A DNA stretch of 64,000 bases from Planomicrobium stackebrandtii (GCF_030814955.1 NZ_JAUSWB010000002.1:62001-126000); one strand, 5' to 3'. Counted from the stretch's first letter, positions 52,001 to 61,162 are shown. Numbers and translations: made by a program. Notes: generated from the letters alone by a model not told the origin.

Positions 52001-54109
52001 ATGAAACCAGTGATAGTCGCTGAAAAGCCAAGTCAGGCCAAGGCCTATGCCGAAGCGTTCAAAACTACGAAACGCGACGGTTACATTGAAGTCGCACCTG
52101 ATGCGATTTTTCCAGAAGGTGCCTACATCACATGGGGCATCGGGCATCTTGTGGAATTGAAAGAGCCAAAGGCCTATGACCCGAAATGGGGCAAGTGGTC
52201 GCTGGCTGCGCTGCCGATTTTGCCGGATACTTACCAGTTTCAAGTGGCAAGAGGCAAAGCACAGCAATTTGGCATCATCAAGAAATTGATTTTCCAAACC
52301 GATACGGTCATTAACGCTTGTGACGTAGACCGGGAAGGGTCCAATATATTTTATAGCATTTACTATCAGACAGGCGCTAAAAACAAAAAGATTCAGCGTT
52401 TGTGGATCAATTCACTGGAGGCGGACGAAGTCAGGAAAGGCTTTCAGGAGCTGCGGGACAACCGTCAGGATCTCCTGTTGTATCAGGAAGCCAAAGCACG
52501 CCAAATCAGCGATTGGCTGGTCGGCATGAATGGTTCCCGCCTGTATTCCTTGCTGCTTCAGGAAAAGGGCATTCGTGAGGTTTTTGCTATCGGGCGTGTC
52601 CAGACGCCGACCGTGTTTCTGATCTATCAGCGCGAAAAAGAAATTGAAGCGTTTGTGCCGGAGCCTTTTTATGAAATTGAAGGTATGTTTGACGCGGAAA
52701 AAGGCCGCTACAAAGGAAAGGCAAAACTGCGGGCAAAAGAGCGAAAAGAAGCCGAAGAGTTGTTGGCCAAATATGCTATTGCCGCTAAAGAAGATGGTAT
52801 CGTGGCACAAGTAAAGACGACAGAAAAGCGCACACCGCCGCCACAGCTTCATTCCTTATCGACGCTGCAGGCAGCGGCCAACCGGAAATGGAAATACAGT
52901 CCGGCTAAAGTATTGTCTGTCATGCAGGGATTGTACGAAAAAAAACTTGTCAGCTATCCCAGAACTGACACCCAGCATGTTACACCGGGCGAATTTAGCT
53001 ACTTGGCAGGGCAAGTTGAAAAATACCAACAGCTGATTGAAGCTCCATTCCCGATTGCTTCCAAAACGCCGAAAAAGCGATTTGTGGACAGTTCCAAAGT
53101 TCAGGAGCATTACGCCATCATCCCGACAAAAACCATACCGACAGCCAGAAAACTGGCAGGGCTGGCAAAAGATGAGCGCAATCTATATGAAGAAGTGCTG
53201 CGGACAACATTGGCAATGTTCCATAAAGATTACCGGTATGCCGAGACCAAAGTGACCACAGACGTCAAAGGGCTGGCGTTTTTCACTACCGGAAAAACAG
53301 AGCTTGAAAAAGGCTGGAGAGAATTATTTCCTGTTGCCAAAGAAGCGAAGCAGGAACCCTCTTTGCCTGAGTTGCGGGAGCAGGAGCGGGTGAAGAGCAA
53401 AATCGATATAAAAGAAAGCATGACACTGCCTCCAAAACCTTATACGGAGGGTCAACTGATTGCCATGATGAAAACCTGTGGGAAGTTTGTCGAAGATGTG
53501 GAAGATACTGAGATCCTTAAGGAAATTGAAGGACTCGGTACGGAAGCGACAAGAAGCGGCATCATTGAAACGATTAAACGCCATGAATATATTTCAGTCA
53601 CCAAAAATATCGTTTCGATTACGGATAAAGGACGCATTCTTTGCCAATCGATCGAAGGGAATTTACTGTCCAGCCCCTCCATGACCGCAAAATGGGAGAC
53701 TTATTTAAAGAAAATCGGCAAGGGTGAAGGGTCATCAGAAGTGTTCCTGGCTACGATCGGAAAATTTATCCAGAAACTGCTCGATGAAGTCCCGGCACAA
53801 ATGCAAAAGAACGGGTTGCCGGACAAGATGGCGACGCCGGACGCCAAAGATGAAATTGCCGTTTGCCCCAGGTGCAAAAAAGGGATGATCGTATCACGAA
53901 GAGGTTCGTACAATTGCACCGAATATGACAATGGCTGCAAGCAATCGTTTCCAGCCACTTTTCTGAAAAAGCGATTGACGGCCAAGCAGATTGAATACTT
54001 GTGCACAAGAGGAAAGACCCCTGTCATTAAAGGATTTATTTCGAAAAACGGCAAGAAGTTCAACGCCAAACTGGTGCTGGAAGACGGCAAGTTGAAAATG
54101 GAGTTTTAA
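52001..54109 (+). CDS. topB: DNA topoisomerase III
   Basis: 702 residues, type IA topoisomerase. Toprim motif (IVAEKPSQAKAYAEA, DVDREG), active-site Tyr319 in SYPRTDTQH, and GRVQTPTVFLIYQREKE. The C-terminal part has a zinc-finger-like CPRCKKGMIV...C and a repeated small domain. Relaxes and decatenates single-strand-containing DNA. AAAGGAAG upstream. Confidence 0.94.
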   Translation: MKPVIVAEKPSQAKAYAEAFKTTKRDGYIEVAPDAIFPEGAYITWGIGHLVELKEPKAYDPKWGKWSLAALPILPDTYQFQVARGKAQQFGIIKKLIFQTDTVINACDVDREGSNIFYSIYYQTGAKNKKIQRLWINSLEADEVRKGFQELRDNRQDLLLYQEAKARQISDWLVGMNGSRLYSLLLQEKGIREVFAIGRVQTPTVFLIYQREKEIEAFVPEPFYEIEGMFDAEKGRYKGKAKLRAKERKEAEELLAKYAIAAKEDGIVAQVKTTEKRTPPPQLHSLSTLQAAANRKWKYSPAKVLSVMQGLYEKKLVSYPRTDTQHVTPGEFSYLAGQVEKYQQLIEAPFPIASKTPKKRFVDSSKVQEHYAIIPTKTIPTARKLAGLAKDERNLYEEVLRTTLAMFHKDYRYAETKVTTDVKGLAFFTTGKTELEKGWRELFPVAKEAKQEPSLPELREQERVKSKIDIKESMTLPPKPYTEGQLIAMMKTCGKFVEDVEDTEILKEIEGLGTEATRSGIIETIKRHEYISVTKNIVSITDKGRILCQSIEGNLLSSPSMTAKWETYLKKIGKGEGSSEVFLATIGKFIQKLLDEVPAQMQKNGLPDKMATPDAKDEIAVCPRCKKGMIVSRRGSYNCTEYDNGCKQSFPATFLKKRLTAKQIEYLCTRGKTPVIKGFISKNGKKFNAKLVLEDGKLKMEF

Positions 54110-54247
54110 ATTGTACATGATACTACAGAAGTAACTTTCGAGGGATGGGATAAATCCAAAAGCTTGTTTGGTTGCAATGGTTCAAGTTTTTCTTTAATAA
54201 TGAAAAGCGAAGGCAAGGCATAACATCCAAAGGAAAGGGAGTTTCGC

Positions 54248-55459
54248 ATGAAATATAATTTTGATGAGACTGTTAACAGAAGAGGAACTTACTCCATGAA
54301 ATGGGATGGAGGAGAACTGATTAAGCAATTCGGACTGACGGAAAGGTACGACGCGGAAACCATTCCACTGTTCACTGCCGATATGGATTTGCCGGTTCCG
54401 CAGCCATTGGTTGAAGCATTGCACAAAACAGTGGACCATCGGATTTACGGCTATTCTGTTTTTCCTGAGGAGTATTTTGATGCCATTCAGTCATGGCTGC
54501 AAAAACGGCATGGCTGGAAAGTAGAGAAAGACCAGATTGTTTACAGCCCGGGAACTGTTCATGCACTGAATATTGCAGTTAAGGCATTTACAAATCTGGA
54601 AGAAGGCATTATCATCCAACGGCCAGTTTATCCACCCTTCACTTCAGTGATTGAAGGCAATGGCCGCAAAGTGGTAAACAATGCGCTGAAAATAGATGAC
54701 GAAGGTTACTACTCCATCGATTTCGAAGATTTTGAAGCGAAAGCAAAAGATGACGATACGACAATGTTCATTTTGTGCAATCCGCATAATCCGACAGGCA
54801 GAGTTTTCAACGAAGAAGAGCTGAAAAAGATGGCTGCTATTTGTTTTGAAAACAATGTATTGATTGTCGCTGATGAAATCCACGGAGATCTGCTGCGCCG
54901 CGGAAAGAAATTTGTTCCGATGGCGAAAGTAGCCGATCAGACCGGTCATATCATTACTTGCACAGCGATCAACAAAACCTTTAATGTTGCCGGTCTGCAT
55001 TGTACCAATGTCATCATCTCGGACGAAGAGCTGCGTACCAAGTTTGCGACTGAAATGGGTATGCAATTGGCCTCCCCATTTGCTATTGCGGCTTTAATCG
55101 CAGTCTATAACGAAGGGGAAGACTGGCTGGAACAGCTGACCGATTATGTCGATGGGACGATGTCCTACATAAAAGAGTTTTTTGCTGAGAAAATGCCCGA
55201 AGTGAACGTGTCTATTCCGGAAGGAACCTATATCATGTGGCTGGATTTCAGTGGATATGGCATTTCGGCTAAAGAGATTCATGACCGGATTTACAACAAA
55301 GCCAATGTTTTATTGGAGGACGGCAGCATGTTTGGTGAAGAAGGCGAATTCTATCAACGGATCTGCACGCCTTCTCCACGGCCGCTTATTCGGGAAGCTT
55401 TGGAAAGAATCGCTGAGGAATTTAAAGATATCTCGGGAAAAGGTTTGGCAGAAAAGTAG
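54248..55459 (+). CDS. patB: Cystathionine beta-lyase, PatB/MalY type
   Basis: 403 residues, PLP-dependent C-S lyase. Landmarks: FTADMDLPVPQPLVEAL, SPGTVHALNIAVKAF, LCNPHNPTGRVF, VADEIHGDLL and the PLP lysine in AINKTFNVAGLH. Cleaves cystathionine or cysteine conjugates to pyruvate, ammonia and a thiol. GGGAG lies upstream. No terminator is clear directly after the gene. Confidence 0.92.
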   Translation: MKYNFDETVNRRGTYSMKWDGGELIKQFGLTERYDAETIPLFTADMDLPVPQPLVEALHKTVDHRIYGYSVFPEEYFDAIQSWLQKRHGWKVEKDQIVYSPGTVHALNIAVKAFTNLEEGIIIQRPVYPPFTSVIEGNGRKVVNNALKIDDEGYYSIDFEDFEAKAKDDDTTMFILCNPHNPTGRVFNEEELKKMAAICFENNVLIVADEIHGDLLRRGKKFVPMAKVADQTGHIITCTAINKTFNVAGLHCTNVIISDEELRTKFATEMGMQLASPFAIAALIAVYNEGEDWLEQLTDYVDGTMSYIKEFFAEKMPEVNVSIPEGTYIMWLDFSGYGISAKEIHDRIYNKANVLLEDGSMFGEEGEFYQRICTPSPRPLIREALERIAEEFKDISGKGLAEK

Positions 55460-55510
55460 ATGAACAAATAAGTTATCAGAAGTGATGGAAAATTGAATTT
55501 TTTTGTATTC

Positions 55511-55539
55511 TTTACCTTTAGTGCACAGTTTGATATAAT
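55511..55539 (+). promoter_or_regulatory. Promoter of the possible small RNA
   Basis: TTTACC at 55511, 17-base spacer, TATAAT at 55534. Confidence 0.55.
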
Positions 55540-55546
55540 AGAAAGA

Positions 55547-55718
55547 CTTGGAAAACAATAGCGTTTCCGAACCTGATATGAAAATTTATTTACTGACTTT
55601 ATGGCCGTAGCCCATACAAAACTTAATTTTATATCTTGGTTAAATATTTCAGACGATTGAGCTGATATAAAAGCCGAAAAGAGTGCCTTGAAACAAGGCG
55701 GTTCTTTTCGGCTTTTTC
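55547..55718 (+). ncRNA. Candidate small RNA or leader of about 170 bases
   Basis: A promoter at 55511-55539 and a strong terminator at 55671-55717 bracket about 170 bases with no convincing reading frame; the only ATG gives ten codons without a binding site. I do not recognise a known riboswitch. It could be an independent small RNA, or a leader whose terminator controls the small gene at 55762. Confidence 0.45.
55671..55717 (+). terminator. Terminator of the candidate small RNA
   Basis: AAGCCGAAAAGAG-TGCCTTG pairs with CAAGGCG-GTTCTTTTCGGCTT around AAA, followed by T residues. Confidence 0.9.
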
Positions 55719-55761
55719 TATTGCTTTTTTGTTCCTGAAAAAAGAAGGGAAGCGATTTTTT

Positions 55762-55953
55762 ATGCATTACTTCGTCGATCATAAGAAAAAGAAGATTCAT
55801 CAACGGCAGTTTGCAGGAGACCGGTGCGGATTTGTGGAAACACCTGTAGAAAAAAGAGAATTTACTAATCAAGCTGATTACATCAAACAGTTGGAGGCAA
55901 AAGATTTGTATGAATTTTGTCCTCATTGCCAGCAAGTTCAAATTATCAGCTGA
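55762..55953 (+). CDS. Small protein with C-terminal cysteine pair
   Basis: 63 residues, basic N-terminus (MHYFVDHKKKKIHQRQF), one Cys at about 22 and a CPHC pair near the end, which could form a metal or redox site. No family recognised. AAGGGA lies about 11 bases upstream of the ATG, rather far. It follows the candidate small RNA and may be controlled by its terminator. Confidence 0.6.
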   Translation: MHYFVDHKKKKIHQRQFAGDRCGFVETPVEKREFTNQADYIKQLEAKDLYEFCPHCQQVQIIS

Positions 55954-56012
55954 AAAAGTTCCATTAAACTCCATAAAAAAAAAGAGGCAGCTTAAAGCGT
56001 GTCTCTGATCTG

Positions 56013-56044
56013 AAAAGCCAGCGGAAAGCTGGCTTTTTTATTAT
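56013..56044 (+). terminator. Terminator between the small protein and DUF2294 genes
   Basis: AAAAGCCAGC and GCTGGCTTTTTT with a 5-base loop; also overlaps the stop of the minus-strand gene. Confidence 0.88.
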
Positions 56045-56736
56045 TTAGCAGGATCCAGCAGCACAACAATATAGCCTTTGTCTGTGATAAAGTTCCAGTC
56101 GAGGAAGACTTCTGCGATGGGCTGCTTTAAAAGAGCTTCAAAACGAGTCTGCAATAATAATCTTCGTTCCAGCGGCCGCTTGACCAATTTCAATTCTTCA
56201 ATAAACCCGCCGCGGATCAGCTCTTTTTCGATTTCAACGAAAATTCCTGACCTCTCGATCAACAGTGTACGGTTGTTCAACCAATACAGCTCAGTCGATT
56301 CTGGCGTTTTTTGTGCTTTTCGGCTGGCTTCGTTAACTTCGCTCCGAATGCCTTCTACTTCAATGTCGGATTCCCATTCAAAATCTTTGGCAGGCGATTT
56401 GTTTGCCATGATTGCCAAAATCATGCCTGTGTGATCATCTAAATTCCAGTCTGCGTATACTTCATCAACTTCCAGTTTGCCGATTTTCCATAAATCCAGC
56501 TTAATATCTGCAGCCAGCTGATTCATCAATAGGTCACGTGTTTCCAAAACTCTCCGATGTTCCTGCTGCTTCAGCAGAATTTTTTCAGTTGGAGCTAAAA
56601 AGCCACGAAGATGGATGGAGATAAAGGGCGGTTTTACTGTAACAAATACCGATGTTGGACCTTTTCCAAAATGGTCGCGCAATAAAGTGGAAATATAACT
56701 GCCGACTTCTGTATGTATTGCTTTTTCATTAGACAT
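56041..56736 (-). CDS. DUF2294 tandem-domain protein
   Basis: 231 residues made of two DUF2294-like halves (about 1-115 and 120-231): GKGPTSVFVTVKPPFISIHLRGFL in the first, NNRTLLIERSGIFVEIEKELI and FLDWNFITDKGYIVVLL in the second. No enzymatic motif seen. DUF2294 genes in Bacillales are often linked to stress or sodium-related functions, without proof. Monocistronic. Confidence 0.8.
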   Translation of the reverse strand: MSNEKAIHTEVGSYISTLLRDHFGKGPTSVFVTVKPPFISIHLRGFLAPTEKILLKQQEHRRVLETRDLLMNQLAADIKLDLWKIGKLEVDEVYADWNLDDHTGMILAIMANKSPAKDFEWESDIEVEGIRSEVNEASRKAQKTPESTELYWLNNRTLLIERSGIFVEIEKELIRGGFIEELKLVKRPLERRLLLQTRFEALLKQPIAEVFLDWNFITDKGYIVVLLDPAK

Positions 56737-57046
56737 GATTAGGTCTCCTTTAGTCTATAGCTGCGGCCTGTGTAGCCTGTTAGCTTATAGTAGTGCATGC
56801 CCTTCTATAGGCTTAATCTGCTCGAAACAAGCATATCAATTTACCTCTGAAATCAAGAATAGTTTCTGTAAAAGACACTCAGCTTAGTGGGCTTAATTAT
56901 ACGGGATTTCCGTAATTATATAAAGAAATGAATAAAAGATATTGGGATTTTGATGGTATTTTCATTTATTTTGTGAAAAATAGAAGATCTGCACAATGAA
57001 ATTAGTCGTATTGCATCACAATTAAGGTTTTTCCAACAGTTTTTTT

Positions 57047-57072
57047 GTTTTGTGCCAGTATAGAAAGGGTAT
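57047..57072 (+). promoter_or_regulatory. SigB promoter of the DUF2243 gene
   Basis: GTTTTG at 57047-57052, 14-base spacer, GGGTAT at 57067-57072: a perfect -10 and a 4 of 6 -35 of the general-stress sigma factor. The gene start is about 63 bases after the predicted start site. The rest of the 56737-57142 gap is AT-rich with no gene visible. Confidence 0.7.
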
Positions 57073-57142
57073 TATTTGGAAAAAGCTGCAACGGATTTAT
57101 ATGACTCCTAAACCAGCCGATCGAACACGAAAGGGGGATTCT

Positions 57143-57661
57143 ATGCCTTTACCTACAGCCAAAACCACTGATTACACAAAAGAAAGAAACCGAAGGGTCC
57201 ATTCCAAAAGAAATGTCTGGTCGGGACTCCTTTTTGGCATCGGCTTAGTAGCGTTTATAGATGAAGCGGTATTCCATCAACTTCTGCACTGGCATCATTT
57301 CTATGATCGTTCTACTACGGATATGGGATTGGTTTCGGATGGGTTTTTTCACGCCTTCAGTTGGTTTGCGACCGTAGCGTCTTTGTTTCTGTTGGCTGAT
57401 CTTCAGCGGCGTAAAGCCTGGTGGCCGAAACGGTGGTTAGGCGGTGTGCTGCTCGGTGCCGGAGCTTTTCAGCTGTACGATGGCATCATACACCATAAAC
57501 TATTGGAGTTACACCAAATCCGGTATGGAGTAGACTTGCTGCCGTATGATCTCGTTTGGAATATAGCAGCCGTACTGCTGTTGTTAACGGGGCTGATTTT
57601 GCTGTGGCAAACTCCCAATACACCGGCAAAGCCCAACGGCAACCGTGAAGAAAGCACCTGA
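57143..57661 (+). CDS. DUF2243 membrane protein
   Basis: 172 residues with four membrane helices. Family landmarks: FIDEAVFHQLLHWHHFYD near the first helix and DGIIHHKLLELHQIRYG in the third, with histidines that could hold a metal. Function unknown; often near cytochrome oxidase assembly genes elsewhere, but not here. The ATG at 57143 follows AAAGGGGG; longer starts run through the SigB promoter. Likely a general stress protein. Confidence 0.85.
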   Translation: MPLPTAKTTDYTKERNRRVHSKRNVWSGLLFGIGLVAFIDEAVFHQLLHWHHFYDRSTTDMGLVSDGFFHAFSWFATVASLFLLADLQRRKAWWPKRWLGGVLLGAGAFQLYDGIIHHKLLELHQIRYGVDLLPYDLVWNIAAVLLLLTGLILLWQTPNTPAKPNGNREEST

Positions 57662-57671
57662 TTCAGCGGAC

Positions 57672-57718
57672 AAAGATGCGCTCTAGCATGGCAGAAGCCA
57701 AGTAGAGCGCATCTTTTA
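57672..57718 (+). terminator. Bidirectional terminator between DUF2243 and PCMT genes
   Basis: AAAGATGCGCTCT and AGAGCGCATCTTT form a perfect stem with a loop of about 19 bases. Confidence 0.85.
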
Positions 57719-58300
57719 GTTTTCATATTTACCTTTTAATGGCACAAACAATACTTCATTCAATAAAGTGGTATGCAGCTTGCCGCTTTTGTCTTTCTCA
57801 ATCAATCGCAGTTCCTGGCTGAAAGAACTGCCAACGGGAATGACCATCTTGCCTCCTTTATTCATCTGCTCCAAAAGCTCTTTCGGTACTTCAGATGCAG
57901 CCGCGGTCACCATGATCCGGTCGAACGGGGCTTGTTCATACCAGCCTTCACTTCCATCGCCTAATTTGAAATGGATGTTTTGAAAGCCTAATTGGCCAAG
58001 CCGTTCTTGTGCACGGTTCTGCAGTTCTTCAATTCTCTCGATCGTGTAGACAGAACCGGAAAAAGCCGCAAGCAAAGCGGTTTGAAAGCCTGACCCTGTC
58101 CCCAGCTCCAATACTTTCTGATCTGGCTGTAGGTCGAGCGCCAATGTCATTTCGAGAACGAGGGACGGCTGGGAGATGGTTTGTTCAAATCCGATTGGCA
58201 AGGCATGGTCAAAGATGGCCAGCTCTTTGTTGGAGTCCATAAAAAAACTGCGGTCCATCTGCCGGAAATAGGAAATGATTTCTTTTCTTTGGCTTTTCAC
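57716..58300 (-). CDS. Protein-L-isoaspartate O-methyltransferase family protein
   Basis: 194 residues. SAM-binding motif VLELGTGSGFQTALLAAF, then TIERIEEL, FDRIMVTAAASEVP and GGKMVIPVG. PCMT enzymes start repair of aged aspartyl residues; related proteins can methylate other targets. The start is uncertain between GTGs at 58309, 58303 and 58300, and the last is used. Confidence 0.85.
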   Translation of the reverse strand: MKSQRKEIISYFRQMDRSFFMDSNKELAIFDHALPIGFEQTISQPSLVLEMTLALDLQPDQKVLELGTGSGFQTALLAAFSGSVYTIERIEELQNRAQERLGQLGFQNIHFKLGDGSEGWYEQAPFDRIMVTAAASEVPKELLEQMNKGGKMVIPVGSSFSQELRLIEKDKSGKLHTTLLNEVLFVPLKGKYEN

Positions 58301-58456
58301 CACACACACCCACTTTCTTTTAAATTAGCTTGAGCAAATAGAAGTGCGGAATCATGCAATTTCTAAGCAGTCTTGTTACATTAATTTTAAGGAAATAGCA
58401 GCACCCTGTATAGTAATTGAAACGGAATCGATAGATAAAAAGAAAGGGGGATAAAA

Positions 58457-59137
58457 GTGGAAGTTCCTCAAATGGCTATCAAGCAAATTGAAGAAGGGCT
58501 CCATCAAAGTGACGACCGATTGGAATTCGCCACGTTTGGCATGGGTTGCTTTTGGGGGCCGGAGGCGAGATTTGGCGGTATGCCGGGTGTGCTTCAAACC
58601 CGTGTCGGTTTTGCAGGAGGAAGGGAGCCAGCGCCTACTTACAGAAAGATGGGCGACCATACGGAAACAGTTCAAATCGAGTTTGATCCATCGGTAATCA
58701 GTTACGAAGAAATACTGAGGGAATTTTGGGGACACCACTACCCGAATCGTGATAATTACAAAGGAAGACAATATATTTCTTTATTGCATTACCATACAGA
58801 ACAGCAGCACAAAACAATCGGCCTTATTCGAAAAGAAATGGAAGCAAAATTGGAAGAGCCGATTGAAACGGAAATTTCACCTTTTACCGGATTTACCCGG
58901 GCTGAAGAACGCCATCAAAAATATTATTTGAAGCGATATCCGAAGGCGTTGGAGCAGCTGGCAAAAATTTATCCGGAAAGAGAGCTGCTGGAGGATTCAA
59001 CTTTCGCTGCCCGGTTAAACGGGTTTGTGAAAGGCTTTGGCACAAAGGACAGCGTACGGAAAGAAATCACGCAATGGAACATTGGAGAGGCGGAAAAGGC
59101 CTATCTGATAGAACTTTTCTTGAAACTAAAGTGGTAA
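58457..59137 (+). CDS. MsrA-like peptide methionine sulfoxide reductase, divergent
   Basis: 226 residues. The catalytic Cys31 lies in GMGCFWGPEARFGG and the family Glu is kept. The usual TGHAEVV segment reads GDHTETVQIEFDP, and the usual HDPT...QYRS region reads HHYPNRDNYKGRQYISL. A C-terminal extension (about 165-226) is longer than in ordinary MsrA. Either a divergent MsrA or an enzyme with a different substrate. The GTG start at 58457 has AAAGGGGG at 6 bases. Confidence 0.75.
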   Translation: MEVPQMAIKQIEEGLHQSDDRLEFATFGMGCFWGPEARFGGMPGVLQTRVGFAGGREPAPTYRKMGDHTETVQIEFDPSVISYEEILREFWGHHYPNRDNYKGRQYISLLHYHTEQQHKTIGLIRKEMEAKLEEPIETEISPFTGFTRAEERHQKYYLKRYPKALEQLAKIYPERELLEDSTFAARLNGFVKGFGTKDSVRKEITQWNIGEAEKAYLIELFLKLKW

Positions 59138-59186
59138 ATAGCAGGAGATTCTGATTGGGGCAGTCTGTCATGGCATGAAAAAAGCC

Positions 59187-59217
59187 AACACCGAAGGAAC
59201 AGCGGCTTCGGTGTTTT
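59187..59217 (+). terminator. Terminator after the MsrA-like gene
   Basis: CAACACCGAAG and CTTCGGTGTTTTT form a stem with a 9-base loop. Confidence 0.85.
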
Positions 59218-59307
59218 TGCGTTGACAATAAAGGAGATGTGGGAGAATGAAGAGAACATAATCTAGTAGGGAACTTACCAAGGAAATAAAAAAAGAGGTG
59301 ACATCTC

Positions 59308-59502
59308 ATGGATCAAACAACACTGGTTTTGGCATTGCTGCCGATTCTCATCATTCAATTCGCATTAATGATTTTCGCTTTGGTGGACTTGATAAAAAAT
59401 CCCAATCCAAATGGACCCAAATGGATGTGGGGCATACTGATTGTCGTTATCAATATCATTGGTCCTATTTTATACTTTGTTGTCGGGAGGAGAAATTATT
59501 GA
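59308..59502 (+). CDS. yxlE: Small PLDc_N membrane protein, YxlE-like
   Basis: 64 residues with two membrane helices, family PLDc_N (FALVDLIKNPNPNGPKWMWG, then VGRRNY). In B. subtilis YxlE sits before the YxlFG transporter and acts as a negative regulator of SigY. No sigY, yxlC or yxlD is seen here. Its stop overlaps the next start (TTGA). Confidence 0.85.
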   Translation: MDQTTLVLALLPILIIQFALMIFALVDLIKNPNPNGPKWMWGILIVVINIIGPILYFVVGRRNY

Positions 59503-60380
59503 GCATACTGGAAGTGGAAAAACTGACAAAACGTTATGGACAGGAAAGCGCAGTGGAAGACCTTTCTTTTGTATTGGAGAAAGAGACTGCCACGGCATTG
59601 ATTGGCCCAAATGGAGCAGGCAAAACGACGAGCTTATCGATGCTGGCTGACCTGTTGTCTCCCTCGAGCGGCAAAATTACAGTGGCTGAAGGACTGACAA
59701 TTGGTTTTCTGCCTCAGTATCCGCAATTCTTTCCGTGGCTGACAGCGCTTGAATTTACAGAGATGGCTGCGAAACTAAGTGGCATCGAGTCCAAGAAAGC
59801 CAGGCTGCAGGCATCACGCACTTTAGGATTTGTAGGTCTTGAGAGTGCGATGAATAAAAAAACAGGCACTTTTTCAGGTGGAATGAAGCAGCGCTTGGGC
59901 CTGGCTCAGGCAATTGTCCATCAGCCCAAGCTACTCTTGCTGGATGAACCGATTTCAGCGCTGGACCCGACTGGACGCAGGGAAATTATGGACTTATTGA
60001 AAGCCCTGCAACGGGATACAACGATCCTGTATTCTACTCATATATTAAATGATGCTGAAGAAATGACTGACCAGCTGCTCTTTATGAAGGACGGGCGTTT
60101 GATTGAGCAGGGCTCGCTGAATAACGTGAAGAAACGGCATGCCAGTCCGCATATCCGAATCCGTTTTGCCAACCCCAACCAAGCGGCAGAGTTCGCAGGC
60201 CGGCTGACGTGGGAGCGCGAGCTTAAAGGAGCTGTTGTTTTTCTCCCGGTTTATAAGAACGGACCAAGCATGCAGCAAGTGCTTGAAGTTCTGTCTTCTG
60301 AAAAACAGGATATTCTGGGAGTCGATTACCAAACAGCGTCTCTGGAAGAAATTTTTCTGAAGGTGGTTGCTGCCAAATGA
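59499..60380 (+). CDS. yxlF: ABC transporter ATP-binding protein, YxlF-like
   Basis: 293 residues. Walker A GPNGAGKTT, signature FSGGMKQRLGLAQAI, Walker B LLLLDEPISALDPTG and the STHIL His. It starts at a TTG (59499) with GGGAGGAG upstream, overlapping yxlE; a start at 59298 would run through that gene. Exporter of unknown substrate, paired with the next permease. Confidence 0.9.
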   Translation: MSILEVEKLTKRYGQESAVEDLSFVLEKETATALIGPNGAGKTTSLSMLADLLSPSSGKITVAEGLTIGFLPQYPQFFPWLTALEFTEMAAKLSGIESKKARLQASRTLGFVGLESAMNKKTGTFSGGMKQRLGLAQAIVHQPKLLLLDEPISALDPTGRREIMDLLKALQRDTTILYSTHILNDAEEMTDQLLFMKDGRLIEQGSLNNVKKRHASPHIRIRFANPNQAAEFAGRLTWERELKGAVVFLPVYKNGPSMQQVLEVLSSEKQDILGVDYQTASLEEIFLKVVAAK

Positions 60381-61162
60381 AACAATTCAGCATTCTGATG
60401 CAAAAAGAATGGCGGGAAAATATACGGAACTATAAGATTTACTGGGTACCTGCCATTTTCATTCTTTTGGGAATCACAGAGCCCGTGGTAAATTTCTTTC
60501 TGCCGCAAATTCTTCAGTCATCCGGTGGATTGCCGGAAGGAGCTGTGTTTGAATTTCCAACACCGCCTCCCGAACAGATTTTAGCCGCAGTCATGGAACA
60601 ATTTCAAACAATCGGGATGGCTGTGCTGATTCTTGCGTACATGGGAACCGTTGCAGGAGAACGTAAAAGCGGAACAGCTACTTTGCTGTACGTACGCCCA
60701 CTTTCTTTTCCAGCCTATTTTCTAAGCAAATGGGTAGTGGCGTCGGCCATTTCTTTAGTGAGCGTTTGGGTTGGCTTTCTGGCGGGCTATTACTATACCT
60801 TATTATTTTTTGATCGAGTTGAAGGGATGGAGCTCTTTCAAATGGTTGGAACCTACAGCATTTGGGTGCTGCTCATCGTTTCCATTATAGTGGCGGCGAG
60901 TGCAGCTATGCCGAATGGCGGGCTTGCAGCGGCTGTTGCATTTGCCATCTACCTGATTCTTCAACTGACAGACGGTTTATTTGGGGCAGCTTGGTCCATC
61001 TCGCCGGTAAAGCTGCCCCAATATGCAGCAGCCTGGCTGGCAGACAGTCCGGACAGCGGCAGCCTCACAGGGGCAATTGGAATTGCTGCTCTTATCATTT
61101 TAGCCTTACTTGTTTTCGGCAGCTGGATATCTTGGAAAAATAAAGCAAAAACTAAAGTTTAG
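60377..61162 (+). CDS. yxlG: ABC transporter permease, YxlG-like
   Basis: 261 residues with six membrane helices, ABC-2 type: ILAYMGTVAGERKSGTATLLYVRPLSFPAYFLSKW in the middle. Overlaps yxlF by 4 bases. Completes the YxlEFG-type set; substrate unknown. Confidence 0.88.
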   Translation: MKQFSILMQKEWRENIRNYKIYWVPAIFILLGITEPVVNFFLPQILQSSGGLPEGAVFEFPTPPPEQILAAVMEQFQTIGMAVLILAYMGTVAGERKSGTATLLYVRPLSFPAYFLSKWVVASAISLVSVWVGFLAGYYYTLLFFDRVEGMELFQMVGTYSIWVLLIVSIIVAASAAMPNGGLAAAVAFAIYLILQLTDGLFGAAWSISPVKLPQYAAAWLADSPDSGSLTGAIGIAALIILALLVFGSWISWKNKAKTKV

